Origin: Luidia sarsii
Lineage: Eukaryota; Echinodermata; Asteroidea; Paxillosida; Luidiidae
NCBI GenBank assembly: GCA_949987565.1
Contig: OX465110.1
Location: 7,006,518-7,070,517, forward strand
Length of the DNA: 64,000 nucleotides
Direction: 5' to 3'
Numbering within the stretch: position 1 is the first letter of the stretch; every line of letters begins with the position of its first letter. Below, in pieces: positions 1-12,100 of the stretch. Both the position numbers and the translations under genes were made by a program. The notes beneath the pieces are model-generated. The model made no database searches and was not told the origin of the DNA. It worked only from the letters and a program-made list of their open reading frames with translations.

Positions 1-52
1 CATGTGATCATGCCACCCATTTTAGACTGTCACACCTGGCAACCACTCGAGG

Positions 53-420
53 TTAAAGGCCCAATACAACATTGGTAAAGGTCAAAAGATTGCCACAGTT
101 TGTGTTAAACCATTAAACATCCAAAAAAAGAAATCCTGCGAAGGTTTTAGCTCATCTGAGAAAGTAGAAAAAGTAAAAAAAAAAAAAAAAAAAATCACGG
201 TTTTTGCACCGTTCTGTAGTGTAAGAAATAGTTTATGACTTGCGAGAAATAAAATATTTGTTGATATTTGAGTGAAGATTTCTAGGGAAAAACAGCTTCC
301 CAGAACGTAGGATTTCAACATGAGGATTCTATCATGACCATCTACAAACTGTGTAAATTAAAAGGGAAATCTGTGGTCATCGATGTTTTCGATCTTACCA
401 ATGTTGTATTGGGCCTTTAA
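53..420. mobile_element. TTAA-flanked MITE, subfamily A, copy 1
   Basis: The element is bounded by TTAA at 53-56 and 417-420. Its ends are inverted repeats: the left reads AAAGGCCCAATACAACATTGG and the right is its near-exact reverse complement. The interior is AT-rich and has no credible gene. The TTAA target and short inverted ends fit a non-autonomous piggyBac-type element; the superfamily is inferred from the target site only. Sister copies lie at 6950-7345, 37965-38337, 42717-43098, 43098-43437, 46803-47168 and 61919-62291. Confidence 0.75.
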
Positions 421-613
421 GGGCTAAGGGAGGGATCGAGATAGAGGGGGCTACGGAAGGCCAGGGATAGGTATTGACATTCCTTTTTTTAAAAGGGCAA
501 GATCGTAGGCAGGGGGAAAACAAGAACCAGGGAGGGAATTCCAGATGGAGGCAGAACGAGGGAAGAAGCTTTTCCGATACCTCTCCGTTCTACACCTTGG
601 GACAGATATGCAT

Positions 614-828
614 AGCTGCCAACCTATCTTAATTGTTAAAGGAAATTAGGAATACCTCTGCTAAAAAAATAAAAGAGGAATCACAGAGCAAACTACATAG
701 GAATACACACAAATTTCCAAGCCAAAAATCGGAATCTGCTGTCACTAGAGCTTGTAAAAAGTGATACATTCTTACACGAAAAGAGGAATGATTCCTCCAA
801 AATAGGAATGGTTGGCAGTTATGGATAG
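614..828. mobile_element. Short MITE with AGCTGCCAAC ends
   Basis: The left end reads AGCTGCCAACC and the right end GGTTGGCAGTTAT, a short inverted repeat. The interior contains AATTAGGAATACCTCTGCT and AAATCGGAATCTG blocks. An inverted copy is at 10396-10592 in PIGU intron 6, where the same blocks appear in reverse complement. Two independent copies with shared ends support a mobile repeat. No coding capacity is visible. Confidence 0.6.
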
Positions 829-1036
829 GGTGGGCGAGTGAGAAGAATCAAACAGCCTGGTTGCTCGCTGAAACGTCCTGACTGGGGGGGGGGGGCAGGT
901 CGGCAGAGCAGACTTAGGGTGGCCTGACCGTCCCACGATGGGCTAGGGGTTGCGGTGACGACCCAAGCTCCTTGCCGACAAGATTGATAATGCGAGGGAG
1001 AAGCAGGATTCATAAAGCTATACTTTCCTGTCAAGT

Positions 1037-1400
1037 TTAAAGCCCCTACACAACATTGGTCGAGGTCAAAGAATAGCATTCATATGTTGTCTGATCCAAC
1101 ATATGCATGCAATAGCACACCTGTGAAAATTTCAGCTCAATCCGACAACCAAGTTTCCAGAAAATCCTGTTTCGCGAAAATGCAGCATTCAACGCCGTAC
1201 TGTTCCGAAAAATAGTTCAGATCTCGGTGAGACGTAAACTATTTCTTTTACTCATTTCTCCCCAAAATACAACAATTTAGGCAAACAAAATTCAGTGAGA
1301 GGTTTCTACTATAACCATCTTCAAACTGTATAAGTTTCATGTAAATCTGCGAACATTTCTGTTTTTCGACCTTACCAATGTTGTGTAGGGGTTTTGAAGT
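1037..1400. mobile_element. TTAA-flanked MITE, subfamily B
   Basis: It starts with TTAA followed by AGCCCCTACACAACATTGG and ends with the inverted counterpart CCAATGTTGTGTAGGGG. The right-hand TTAA is degraded (TTGA). It shares the ACAACATTGG terminal core with subfamily A but has a different interior. Relatives are at 37479-37772 and about 40114-40470. Confidence 0.65.
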
Positions 1401-2337
1401 GTCTCTGCAATAAATATCAGTCAAGCTCATTTTCTGCTGCCATCTAGCGATCTGAAGTGTATTATTGGCAAGCTTCTTTTCCTTATTGGATTCAGAAATT
1501 GGTCATATCTTTTACCTCTAAGAGTATCCTGTTTAAAAATGAGGGCGCTATTGTACGGTGATATCAGGAACCCATAGATTAAAAAAAAAAATCTAGGTTA
1601 TAGTTATAGTTATAGGGCGAAAGCCAGTTTATTTTTGGATGACGAAATCTGTCAACCGATGTTCATGTTAATTAAGGTATAGCTCTTTTATGCACTGGGT
1701 AAAGGGCGCGTGTCACGTGTATACGTTATCGGAGCAGGTCTGGGTGGTCGCTATCATTAATGCTGAGGTTTTAAGCTTTTTAAAGTTCTTCATTATATAT
1801 ATTTGGGTGAGGCAATCTCGAATGGGTTCTCTTGCCGCTTGAGAAAGGGTGTTTGATTTCTATGGTGTACTGTAGGAGCAATTGCGGTATCTAATCCTGG
1901 ACATGTGATTTCTTTATACTTGTACATTAATGATCACAATTATGATTTTGATGATTATTGATCTGTTTTGGGATGATTTCTTCAATTTCTTATAACGGGA
2001 CTTAAGTATTTTGAACGATATAATTGTTCAGTCATTTTAATTAGCGAATTATCACATACATTTTAATGATACCTTTCTCTTGTTTACGGTCCTTGGCTAC
2101 ATTTCACTGAAATTGTTAGCAAAATTTTATCTGAAATCAATAAAATCCTAGTTTAACTCGACATGATTATTCAGAATACTTCAATTGGTTCTTTATCAGC
2201 TATTCTGTTTCTGGCACATACAACTGCAGCAAATAGGTTATAGTTGGGATGTAAGGCCAATTTCATACAGCTGCTTAGGCACCAAGATTTGCTTTAGCGC
2301 AAAATGTCATGATTCATAGCATCAGTTTGCCCACCCA

Positions 2338-3070
2338 AAATTTCCTCTGAGAAATGTCCTGCTAGCATTAAAGGGCATTCTTCCTCTGAGAAAGGTCCTG
2401 CTAGGATCGAAACAGCATTCTTCCTCTGAGAAAGGTCCTGCTAGGATCAAAAGGGCATTCTTCCTCTGAGAAAGGTCCTTCTAGGATCGAAACAGCATTC
2501 TGACACTGAGAAAGGTCCTGCTAGGATCAAAACAGCATTCTGACACTGACAAAGGTCCTGATAGGATCGAAACAGCATTCTGACACTGACAAAGGTCCTG
2601 CTAGGATTGAAACAGCATTCTTCCTCTGAGAAAGGTCCTGCTAGGATCGAAACAGCATTCTGACACTGAGAAAGGTCCTGCTAGGATTGATACACCATTC
2701 TGCCTCTGGAAAGGTCCTACTAGGATCAAAACAGCATTCTGACACTGACAAAGGTTCTGCTAGGATCGAAACAGCATTCTGATAAGGTCCTGTTAGGATC
2801 GATACACCATTCTGCCTCTGAGAAAGGTCCTGCTAGGATCAAAACAGCATTCTGACACTGAGAAAGGTCCTGCTAGAATCGATACACCATTCTGCCTCTG
2901 AGAAAGGTCCTGCTAGGATCAAAAGGGCATTCTGCCTCTGAGTAAGGTCCTGCTAGGATCTAAACGGCATTCTGACACTGAGAAAGGTCCTGCTAGGATC
3001 GAAACATCATTCTTCCTCTGACAAAGGTCCTGCTAGGATCGATACACCATTCTGCCTCTGTGAAAGGTCC
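2338..3070. repeat. 40-bp satellite array, about 19 copies
   Basis: A tandem array with a 40-bp period. The unit core is GAGAAAGGTCCTGCTAGGAT followed by CGAAACAGCATTCT and a variable CTTCCTCT or GACACT segment. Cores recur at 2391, 2431, 2471, 2511, 2551, 2591, 2631, 2671 and so on; a few units are one to six bases short, for example near 2710 and 2784. The array stops immediately before the stop codon of the C18orf21-like gene, so it lies in or beside its 3' untranslated region. The same core is scattered singly through the window. Confidence 0.85.
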
Positions 3071-3076
3071 TGGACG

Positions 3077-5382
3077 TCATCTCTGCATTGACACGAGGAA
3101 GTCCTTGAGAGGTGAGTCGGCGTTGGCCCTCTCCCTCCGGGCTCCTTCCAGCATGCGCAGCAGCTGCTGATGGTTCTGCCTCTTGAGGTTGCGGGGTTTC
3201 CTGGCAGAGGAGGAGGGAGTTGAGGAGGGGCTGACCCCTGCCGATACCCCACGTCCCCGCTGCAACGGGGTGAGGTGCAAACTGCAGGTGGTAAGGTAAC
3301 AGAAAATACTCCAATAAACTTAAATACAGCTATTTTCTAGTAAATTCAACTATTAATTAGTGAATTTCACTTTGAACTAGTAAATACAACTATGAACTAA
3401 TAAATTCAGCTATGAACTAATAAATTCAGCTATGAACTAATAAATACAACTACTCAACCACGCAAATGTGGAAGGGTGACCTGCTTAATCTCAACAGTAT
3501 CTGATCGATGTTCAAAGGTCACAAGTTCAGGCAATGCTGCACATTTTACTTTGCTATAAATCGTCCTCAAACTTGGTGCTCCATGTGGAGTGCAACTTAA
3601 TCCAAGCAGAGACAGTTGTAGCCTACGAAACTGCTCACTCCTGTCGGGCATTTCTACATAGAGAGCAGCTCTAGGCCAACCCCGCAGTCAGTGGCGGGGT
3701 CCGGGGGTCGGGGGGCCTCGGGGCATCGTGGGGACCGGAGTTACCTGGTCGGGCCGGGCCTGGGTGAGGAGTCCAGACGAGGGGTCGACGACGGCAGCGG
3801 CGGCTTGGCTTTCCTTCCCTTATCTCGACCTTCGTCTCGTCGCTGCTGCCCCTGCTGCTGCCCCTGCTGCTGCCCCTGCTGCTGCCCCTGCTGCTGCTGG
3901 AGTCTCCTCTTGGCGATCAGCTTCCGCCGGCCGTCCGGCCCGGGCTGGCGGATGCACCGCTCACTGCCCGGATACTCGGTTGTGCCTCGGCAACTCTTGC
4001 ACCTGATTGACTACGATACCAAAAAATGGGCCCAGGGCATCTGATTAAGAGCACTTGACTAAGCCAAAATCTGACGGACTGGCCAGGATCCAGTCAGTGC
4101 ATTCACCATTGTCCCTGATCCTCTAATTGGCTGAGGGACACCGGAAGTAAAACAAACAAAAAACATTCTACTTTGCTAATCGTCCTCAAACTTGGTGCTT
4201 TCATATCCCCACCCGCTTCCTTTTTGGAGGCCGGCTAGATTTTGTTTATCTTTTTCTTTTTCTTTTTTTTAATGCAGTAAAATTTACCAAAAAACTCCAC
4301 AAATTCATCAGTTAAAGCAATAATTATGACACTGTAAATAAAATGATGTTCAGTTATCTTGTGCAACTAGTCTTTCATTTTAAAAAGGGTCTCTGAAGTC
4401 TGAACTGTGGGAACAATTCATTAACAGTTGCAGGAACGATTGCCTTTGAGAAAGGTCCTGCTAGGATCAAAACGTCAGGCCCACTAAATTTTGAGAGTTG
4501 CAGGAAATGTTAAAATGTATCAGATATCACCGATACCAATCACCCATAATGTATCACCAGTTGATCACGATCTTCGTTTTTATTATTTTTGTTTAAAGTT
4601 AGCCTTACAGTAATTGGACCAACCCCTCGCTGGGCGGACCTTACAAATGGACCGATGGGGTAATACCACAAAGGCTCACCACTTTGACGCGGCTCTCGTC
4701 CCACTGTCTCAGCTGTCTTGCCTCCTTCTTGCTCAAGCACTGTTGCCCTCGTTCGCCGACCTTGCCCTTGATCTTCCTTACCCGGGCGGAGAGGCCGCGC
4801 TTTGGCGACAACCTGGTCACGTGGCGATCCCCTCTGAACAGACGGAAGCAGTGTGGGCAGTACTGAGTCTTCAAAGCTTGCCATGCTGTATGAATAGAAT
4901 GACAAGGAAATTAAGATTTTAGTTTAGAAAGCATACATGTATGTTCAACCGGCAACGCCATTCTTCCTGGAGGTCACTCCTGCTGTTGTTATGCATATTC
5001 ATGAACAATTTTACTCTGATTGGCCAGTGTCAGAGTATAGAGCATACATGTATGAATATGCATAAACATGATGAAATGACAATCAGCCAATCAGACTAAG
5101 TCTAAGGGACTGGCATTAATTTTAGATTTAGGTTTTTTCCACCCTTTTATGGTGAATGCGTTAAGCCAAAATCTTTCCAATACCGTAATAACATTTGTAA
5201 TTCTCTGATCACAAAGAAGAAAAACTTCTGCCAGTACTGGGACGTTTGACTAAATATAAATTATAATTATAAATGGTTAACCATTTTGATGAAAAAAATA
5301 AGTAACAATTTTTTGGAAGTTGAACCCACCTGCAGTAACTTTCTCATTGGCAGTTGAACTCAACAGTTTGTGGAACTTAGAT
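3077..5382 (-). CDS. C18orf21-like protein (UPF0711 family), 5' end unresolved
   Basis: Minus-strand gene. Exons I can place: 5330-5382 (candidate), 4680-4885, 4010 down to 3745, and 3281 down to 3077 with a TGA stop; all junction phases fit. Exon 4680-4885 encodes YCPHCF followed by the basic run LSPKRGLSARVRKIKGK, and the next exon starts with IRCKSC, giving the paired CxxC motifs (zinc-ribbon-like) of the human family. The next exon has a glutamine/glycine run and a proline/serine stretch. The last exon ends in NHQQLLRMLEG and LKDFLVSMQR, matching the conserved C-terminus of human C18orf21. From memory, recent work ties the human protein to RNase MRP. The first coding exon was not found; it should lie between 5383 and about 6100, opposite PIGU. 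The family is recognised with good confidence; the 53-bp exon is less sure. Confidence 0.75.
3325..3455. repeat. 20-bp tandem repeat in intron
   Basis: Degenerate tandem repeats of a unit close to AACTAATAAATTCAGCTATG, five to six copies, in the last intron of the C18orf21-like gene. Confidence 0.65.
3842..3899 (-). repeat. Coding CAG/GGG repeat (Q3G units)
   Basis: On the plus strand CTGCTGCCC repeats; on the coding minus strand it encodes QQQQ followed by four GQQQ-type units in the C18orf21-like protein. It is an in-frame 12-bp repeat (CAG CAG CAG GGG), so copy changes keep the frame. Confidence 0.8.
4440..4498. mobile_element. Short GGTCCTGCTAGGATC element with target duplication
   Basis: A single short copy containing TTTGAGAAAGGTCCTGCTAG and then CAGGCCCACTAAATTTTGAG. 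It is flanked on both sides by AGTTGCAGGAA (about 4428-4438 and 4496-4506), which looks like a target-site duplication of about 11 bp. It shares its core with the 40-bp satellite at 2338-3070. Confidence 0.6.
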
Positions 5383-6113
5383 CTGCAAATTAAAGCAACA
5401 GAAAAGTGCTTTCAAAGTCACAGATACGATGCACACTAAACATTTTTATTGCAAAAACATTTCTACATTGTATTTGTAATGTTTGATATTAAACATAAAC
5501 TCAAACAGTCAAACTCAAACTTGTCAAAGTCAAAGTCAAATTTCACACATTAAAAATAAAATTAAAAACTTCGGAGTCCACGTTACACAGGTAGAGAAAA
5601 TGAAACTCACATGAAATATTGTGAAAGACTGGGACATTTCTCGGCGTACATGTTTCCTGACGTCCAAAGAAAACGTACATTAGCGTGACTTGTTTTGCTA
5701 TCTGACATTTTGCACTGCAATTGCAAATCAAGTACCGGTAAGTATGATCATGGAGGAATAAGGAGCTCATGGTATGATGTACAGAATACACTGTAATACA
5801 AATGACGGTAACTATGCTGTACAGTGTATGCAAACTCAGACAAGTTCACAAACACGGAAACACGTGCACTTGACCGTGAAAGAAGTCCAAATACCAGTCC
5901 TATTTTGACAGACTAAACATCCACTTTCAATATTATTTCTTTTTTAAATTTCATAATTGAGCTTAGTTTTATACATTAAAACAATTATACGTATTATAAT
6001 TTTAAAAGAAATCGATTAATAGTTTTGAACATCTAGGTATTTGAGGTAATAAAGTGACTTAGACAATACACGTGTATTCATATTTCAAAAAGAGGCGAAC
6101 GAGCCATTTGAAA
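5383..6113. promoter_or_regulatory. Shared upstream region between two divergent genes
   Basis: PIGU begins at 6114 on the plus strand. The nearest recognised exon of the C18orf21-like gene, on the minus strand, ends at 5382. The intervening 731 bp must hold the 5' ends of both transcripts and the missing first exon of the minus gene. No TATA box is convincing. The role as a bidirectional promoter is inferred from layout. Confidence 0.45.
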
Positions 6114-9100
6114 ATGGCGGCGCCCATGTTTTTCACAATCGTCCTGGGTCTTCTCGCAAGAAGTGTCCTCTTCAAATCATCCTTAGCGTCATGGGTGGCA
6201 GGCAGAGTCGAAATATCTACTCCTCTTACATCGTGGAAGTCAGGTTTGTTAAATCTGCAGCTTTAAATAATCTTTACAGGGTGCAATTTACGACGTTTGG
6301 TTAACGTTACTGCGTACTGATTCGGCAATGGTTAGTTACTGCGTGGACTGGAGTGGAGGACTGTGCAGTGTAGTGACTAGTGTGTTGTTGATAGTAGTAC
6401 TAGTACTAGTAGTACTACTAGTACTACTACTACTAGTGACTAGTGAGTAGTGTTACTGTGTTTGTCAACTTAGTCAGTAGTGTCAGTACAGTAGTGTCTA
6501 AGTCAGTGTGACCACCTGACCTGGCTTAACTCATCCATCCAAGTTTTTTGTTTTATTATTATTATTAGATATTATTACTAGTTTTAACCATTGTAATTGT
6601 TTAAAAAAGGTGTGCACACTCCAGGTGCAGTGTAAGTTAAAACTTTACAATTATATGGACCAAATTTTGATAATATAGTGCTATTTTGCTGAAATTTGCA
6701 ATTTGATGCCCTGAGTTTTTTGCAAGAGGTTGCCATATTAAAATTGAAAAATACTGCTGGTGTCACTGGTCAAAGACAGTATAACAAAAGTAAGATTTCA
6801 CCATGGGTCACTTTTGATCTTAATATGATCGCCTTTTCCTTTGCAGTTATTGAGGGAATCACTCTCTTGGAGAATGGTGTTTCTCCATACGCTGGAGATG
6901 TATTTCATGAGGCAAGTTTCAAAAATCACTCTTCCATGTTTGCTCTGACTTAAAGGCCCTGCACAGCATTGTTAAAATGTCAAAAGATTGCCACAGTTTG
7001 TGTGTTAAACCATTAAAAATTCCAAAAAAGAAATCCTGCGAAGGTTTATGGCTCAAATGGTAATCTGAAAAAGTAGAAAAGGCAAAAAAAAGGTCACATT
7101 TTTCGCACCGTTCTGTAGTGTAAGAAATAGTTTGTTACTCGCGAGTAGTAATGAACTAAGTACGGTATTTGTCGATGTTTGAGTGAAGAATTTTCAAGAA
7201 ATACAGCATCCCACCCGTAAGATTTCAATATGAGGATTCTATCATGACCATCTTCAAACAGTGTACTGTAAATTAGAAGGAAATCTGTGGACAATTGGAC
7301 ATCAATGTTTTCTGAACTTCCCAATGTTGTATTATTAGCCTTTAACCCTCTGAGAAGGGACCACCAAAATGCAAATGCACAGAACTTTACTTTTCCATCC
7401 AAGCAAGTACCGGTACTTTTCTCAAAGGCAGAGTAACATGCTTCTTGCATGATGTTTTGTTAAATTTTCGTTACTTTTTATCCCTGTTTCCAGACACCAC
7501 TTGTGCTGTACTTGTTCCACAACTTGTTAGTTGTTGCACCGTGGCTTGTCCCCGGATTCTTTGTGGCGCTGGACCTCATCACTGCCTGGTTCTTGTATAT
7601 GAGTGCAGACAACTGTATGAAGTACCAGGTATGTTGAGTTTAATACCTTCACTGTTAAAGGGTGGAAAACAGCGTAGCTTCACCAGGGATGTAAGGCTTC
7701 AAGAAATTTCCGAATTTTCTGAAATGGCTTGATTTTATTTATTTATTTATTTAATTTTTTTAATGTTAAACAGGTATCTCAAACTGCTCATTTTTAGCTA
7801 TTAAAACCCTAAAAACTGAAGGGTGCCTGCACCCCTGCCATGAATCTCTCGGTCGCGTAAGTGCTCACTCGCAGTTGTATCTCTCCGTCGCGTAAGCGCT
7901 CACTCGCGGTCGCACAATAATTATTGGCCTTCATTGATTTTCAGGAAATGACTTTGTAGGTCACTTACATCCCTGCTTCGCAATAGACCACCTATTGTTT
8001 TGTAGAAAACGGAAATTGTCTGGTACAACTGATTGCCGGGGGAAAAAATGGACCTACAGATTAAAAAAAAAATTGTGATTCGGTGATGCGTATGTGTGGC
8101 ACGTATGCAGGAAATGTGAAGGGCCGTGTTTTGCACACAGCTGCATGCTGGCACTGCTGACCATCGTTCCGTTGACACATGCACCACAAAATCGTAATCA
8201 TGGGGAATACGGAAAGTCCAATTTATTTGTGGCAAGTGATTATGCCAGACAATGTCGATTTTCTAATAATTTATAATAGCATCTTAAGAAAAGCTTTGTT
8301 TTAGGGCATACCTTGGCCTGGCTACTGAGCGTCTATCGCTCTTGGCATTTTTTTGTTGCTTGACGATTTTTTTAATTTTCCTTTTTTATTTACTCATTCG
8401 CGCCCAGCTGAAATGTCAGTTGAAGGAGTGCAGGGAGTACTCCAAGAATGTGGACAAGCTCCTGATCCAGAGGACAGACCTGTATGACGTGCCCAGATTA
8501 GTGGCGTCCATGTGAGTGTCTAGTGCAATGCCGTTACCCACCGATGGCAGTGCAGAGGCACCAACTTGGAGCTGTCTGATTTGATTCAATGAGGGTTTGC
8601 CCTGCTCGATGTCATCACTTAATGCTCAGTGCTTTGCCCAGTGCCCTTTGCCCAACCCTCATTGAATCACATTCTCCTCGACGCAAACATCATGTGTTGT
8701 ATCTGTGTTGTGTGAATCTCAAAAGTTAGAGGGCCTGGTGTTCCTATCCTAGCAGGACCTTAGAGTAGATGCTCTGTTTTACTACCGAAAGAAATAGAAT
8801 CCTTGTTTGGCTTAACAGGAGTTTTGAGTTAACATAGTTTGCCTCATCAAGATTTCACTGTATAGTGTATAACCAAGACATAAACGAAGTAGTGATAAAC
8901 AATATGAAAAACGAAGGATGAGTGTAAAAGAGAAAGGAGAGAAAGCTTTGCTACATATTGTGAGAGGAGCGCTCTATCTTTTGTATAAGGACTTGAAATT
9001 TGATGCGGCATCAATGGTTGCTTGCTTTCACAGCTACCTCTTGAACCCCTACACAGTAGTCACGTGCGTCAGTCAGTCCACGCTGGTGGTGACGCACCTT

Positions 9101-12100
9101 GCAGTGGCTGCCCTCTTCCTCTTCACCACCAAAGGTATGCACATGTACATCTGTAGTTGTGTGTTTGACTCTGGGCTTTGTGAGAAGGAGGGGGGATTTC
9201 CCCTCTTGAGCAATTTTTTTTTCTTCACATTTTAAAGAAATTAACAACAACAGCATGAAATACCAACACAAAAGTAATTTATTTAGGTTTACAACTATTA
9301 GTTGTTTGCATCTGAATGAAAGCAAGGGACGTGATCCCTGGAGATATACGGCAGTTAATGGTTGAATTGCTTCTGACTGGCGCCCCAACCCCGGCAAAGA
9401 CTAGTTGACTGTTAGGGAAGGCCACCATCTAAGGGCTGGATAGCTCAGATGGAAGAGTACTGAGGTCCCCTTGTTCAAATCCCGGTCCAGTCAAAGTTTT
9501 TCTTTGCCAGTTTTTCAATTTGTTCAAAAGTTCCCAGTCAGTGTTTCCTTTGTTTGTTTGACATTGAATTTTATAAGCTTTTGTTGAAATAATGATCATC
9601 TTTGAAAGCGAATGTCACAACCGCGAATGTTAGACATGGATAATTTATTTATTAAACAAAAATTACCTGCCTTTCTAAGCCAAGTTTTTAATACTTTCAC
9701 AACATCACGTTGACATGATGTCAACATCAACATGAAATTTTGTTGACATGTTGACATGAAAGGTTTTTCTTAAAATTTAGTGGGTCTGACGTTTCGATCC
9801 TAGCAGGACCTTTCTCAAATGCAGAGTGACAAGGATAAAACATATACATGTACACGAAGGAAGGGGAAAGAGAGTGAATAGGACACAGATGAGAAACAAA
9901 GGTCAAATAGTAAAGCTGGTAGGGTGAGATCAATGGGAAGGGCAAGGAGTAGGGTAGGGATTAGTGAGAAGAGGGGGAAAGATCAAAGAGAGAAGTGTGG
10001 AGTGAACACAAAAGAAGGATTATCAGAAAGCTGCATGGTGTTCTTTCTCAATCTCATCATTGAGATCCTTGTACTGGCTTTCAGAACAGCTGGAGCGGAG
10101 TTTGGAGTCCAGATTAGCAACTTCCTGGTGGACAGCCTCAACAACAGCACCACTGAAATCTCATATGTTACTCATGGACTTACATGCTCTTTCTCACATC
10201 ATCCCAGGATATCGTACGGGTGCCACCTTGGCCTTAGCCCTGGCCACTTACCAGTCTCTGTACCCAGCCATGATGATTGTGCCTTGTGCAATGCAGTTAG
10301 TCAAATTCAAGGTGAGCAACTCTCTACCGTTCCAATGTAATTGCCATAGTGCATCCTGCGCACGGGACCCCAATATCTCATCATTCCTTGACGCATAGCT
10401 GCTAACCATTCCTATTTTGGAGGAATCGTTCCTCTTTTTCGGGTAAAGATTTATCCCTTTTTACAAGCTCTCGACAACAGATTCCGATTTTTGGCTTGGA
10501 AATGCACATGTATTCCTAGGTAGTTTGCTCTGTGATAACTCTTTCTTAGCAGAAGTATTCCTAATTTCCTTTAAGAAACGTTGGCAGCTACGGCATGATG
10601 AGGTTAATATGGTTTAGGATTAATGTTTGCACCGTATTTTCTGCGTTACGATTTAAGAAGCCACTAGTCAATTAGGGTTTGCTCCGCTTGACGTATAATA
10701 GTAGTGGTTACTTTATGCAGTTTTATAACAACCATGGCAAACCCTCATTGATCAACATTCTCACAAATTGAATTCCATGTTAAATGTTGGCTGATTTGGA
10801 TTGATTTTCATGTATTTGCATTCGTGTGATTATGAGCAAATCTTCGAGAAGGGTGCTGCTAGGATCGGAACATCAGGCCCTCCTAATTTTGTCAATGTTC
10901 CCAGTCAGTTTTTCCGTCTTTTTTTTTTTTTGGAGGATGTAATTTGCACTGTGGATACTTTCTAAGAGTCGCGATTTTTTCCCCCACCCACAGGCGGACG
11001 ACGCCAACTCCAGCCCAGCCTACGGCACTTCCTCCTCGCTCAAGTCCTGCCTTGGCACTGGCGCCATGTTCCTGTTCTGGCTGGGCTGCCTGCACGGCCT
11101 GTCCTATCTCATGCTGGAGTCCTGGGACTTCCTCTTTGCCACGTATGGCTGCATGTGAGTGCTCCTCCCATGGGATATGATGGCCCTTTTCCCAAAACCC
11201 GGCTTAGGCTTCGGCTCCGGCTTCGTCTCTGTCATCCAAAAAGCTGAAAGCACAGGTCGGAGTTCTTTGTTGAGGTTGAAGCTTTGGACTATTCGTCAAA
11301 ACGCTGTGTAAAATTCAAAAACAAAGCCAAAGGCTTTCGTTTTCATGCCTTGTACTTTGAAATGGATGGAAGAACTGGAGACAAAGCCGGAGCCTGAGCC
11401 TAAGCCGGAGTCTGGAAAAGGCCCCTTATCGATACATGAGATGATGCATCCAAAATTCGGAGGGTCCGACGTTACTTTCAATCCTAGCAGGATCTTTCTC
11501 AGAGGCAGAATGACAGGGACAAAACGGATAGGAAGGGGAGAGTAACAGGGTCACGGGTGACGGAGAGAGGACAAAGGGGATAGCTGGTAGGGTGATATCC
11601 AAGGGAAGGGCAGGGGCTTGGGTAGGGATTAGGTACTGGAAGGGGGAAACATAAAAGGGAAAGAGTGAAAGAGATAAGTGCGGGAGTGAACACAAAGGAG
11701 GGATTATCAAACGTCAGGCCCTCCTAATTTTTGATATTCGCTTTTAGTTAGTAAGCAGTTCGTATGATTGTTGGATATTACGGTCAATAATTATATAAGA
11801 TATAAATGATGGATACCAACAGCCTATGCATAGCAGTAACAGACTAACCAGTTGTGAAGAGTGCATAGGCTTTCCTAGCAACGACCTCATCAGATGCACC
11901 CACAAATGGAGATTTTTAAGCAATACAAACATTTGGCAAAGTGCTTCCGGACAATGAGAAAGGTCATACTAGGTTCGAAATTATAAGACCCTCTAAACTG
12001 TATATAATGTAGCAATTTTTCCCTGATTATTTGTCAGATAAAAGTTTAGTGGGCCTGACGTTTCAATCCTAGCAAGACCTTTCTCAAAGGCAGAGAAAGG

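Larger units (their letters stand above)
421..2337. other. Gene-free stretch downstream of the C18orf21-like gene
   Basis: No convincing exon was seen on either strand. The stretch holds a repeat at 614-828 that recurs inverted at 10396-10592, and a TTAA MITE at 1037-1400. At 1399-1570 there is sequence related, in inverted orientation, to 17310-17487. The rest (about 1571-2337) is AT-rich DNA in which I recognise nothing. Confidence 0.5.

Noticed and set aside
2338..3070. CRISPR-like array of regular repeats
   Set aside because: Head-to-tail 40-bp units with no unique spacers, in an animal genome; a satellite.
5640..5830. First exon of the C18orf21-like gene (minus ORF starting MSDSKTSHAN)
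   Set aside because: Its only donor (GTACGT) is in the wrong phase for the next exon, and similarity to the human N-terminus is weak.
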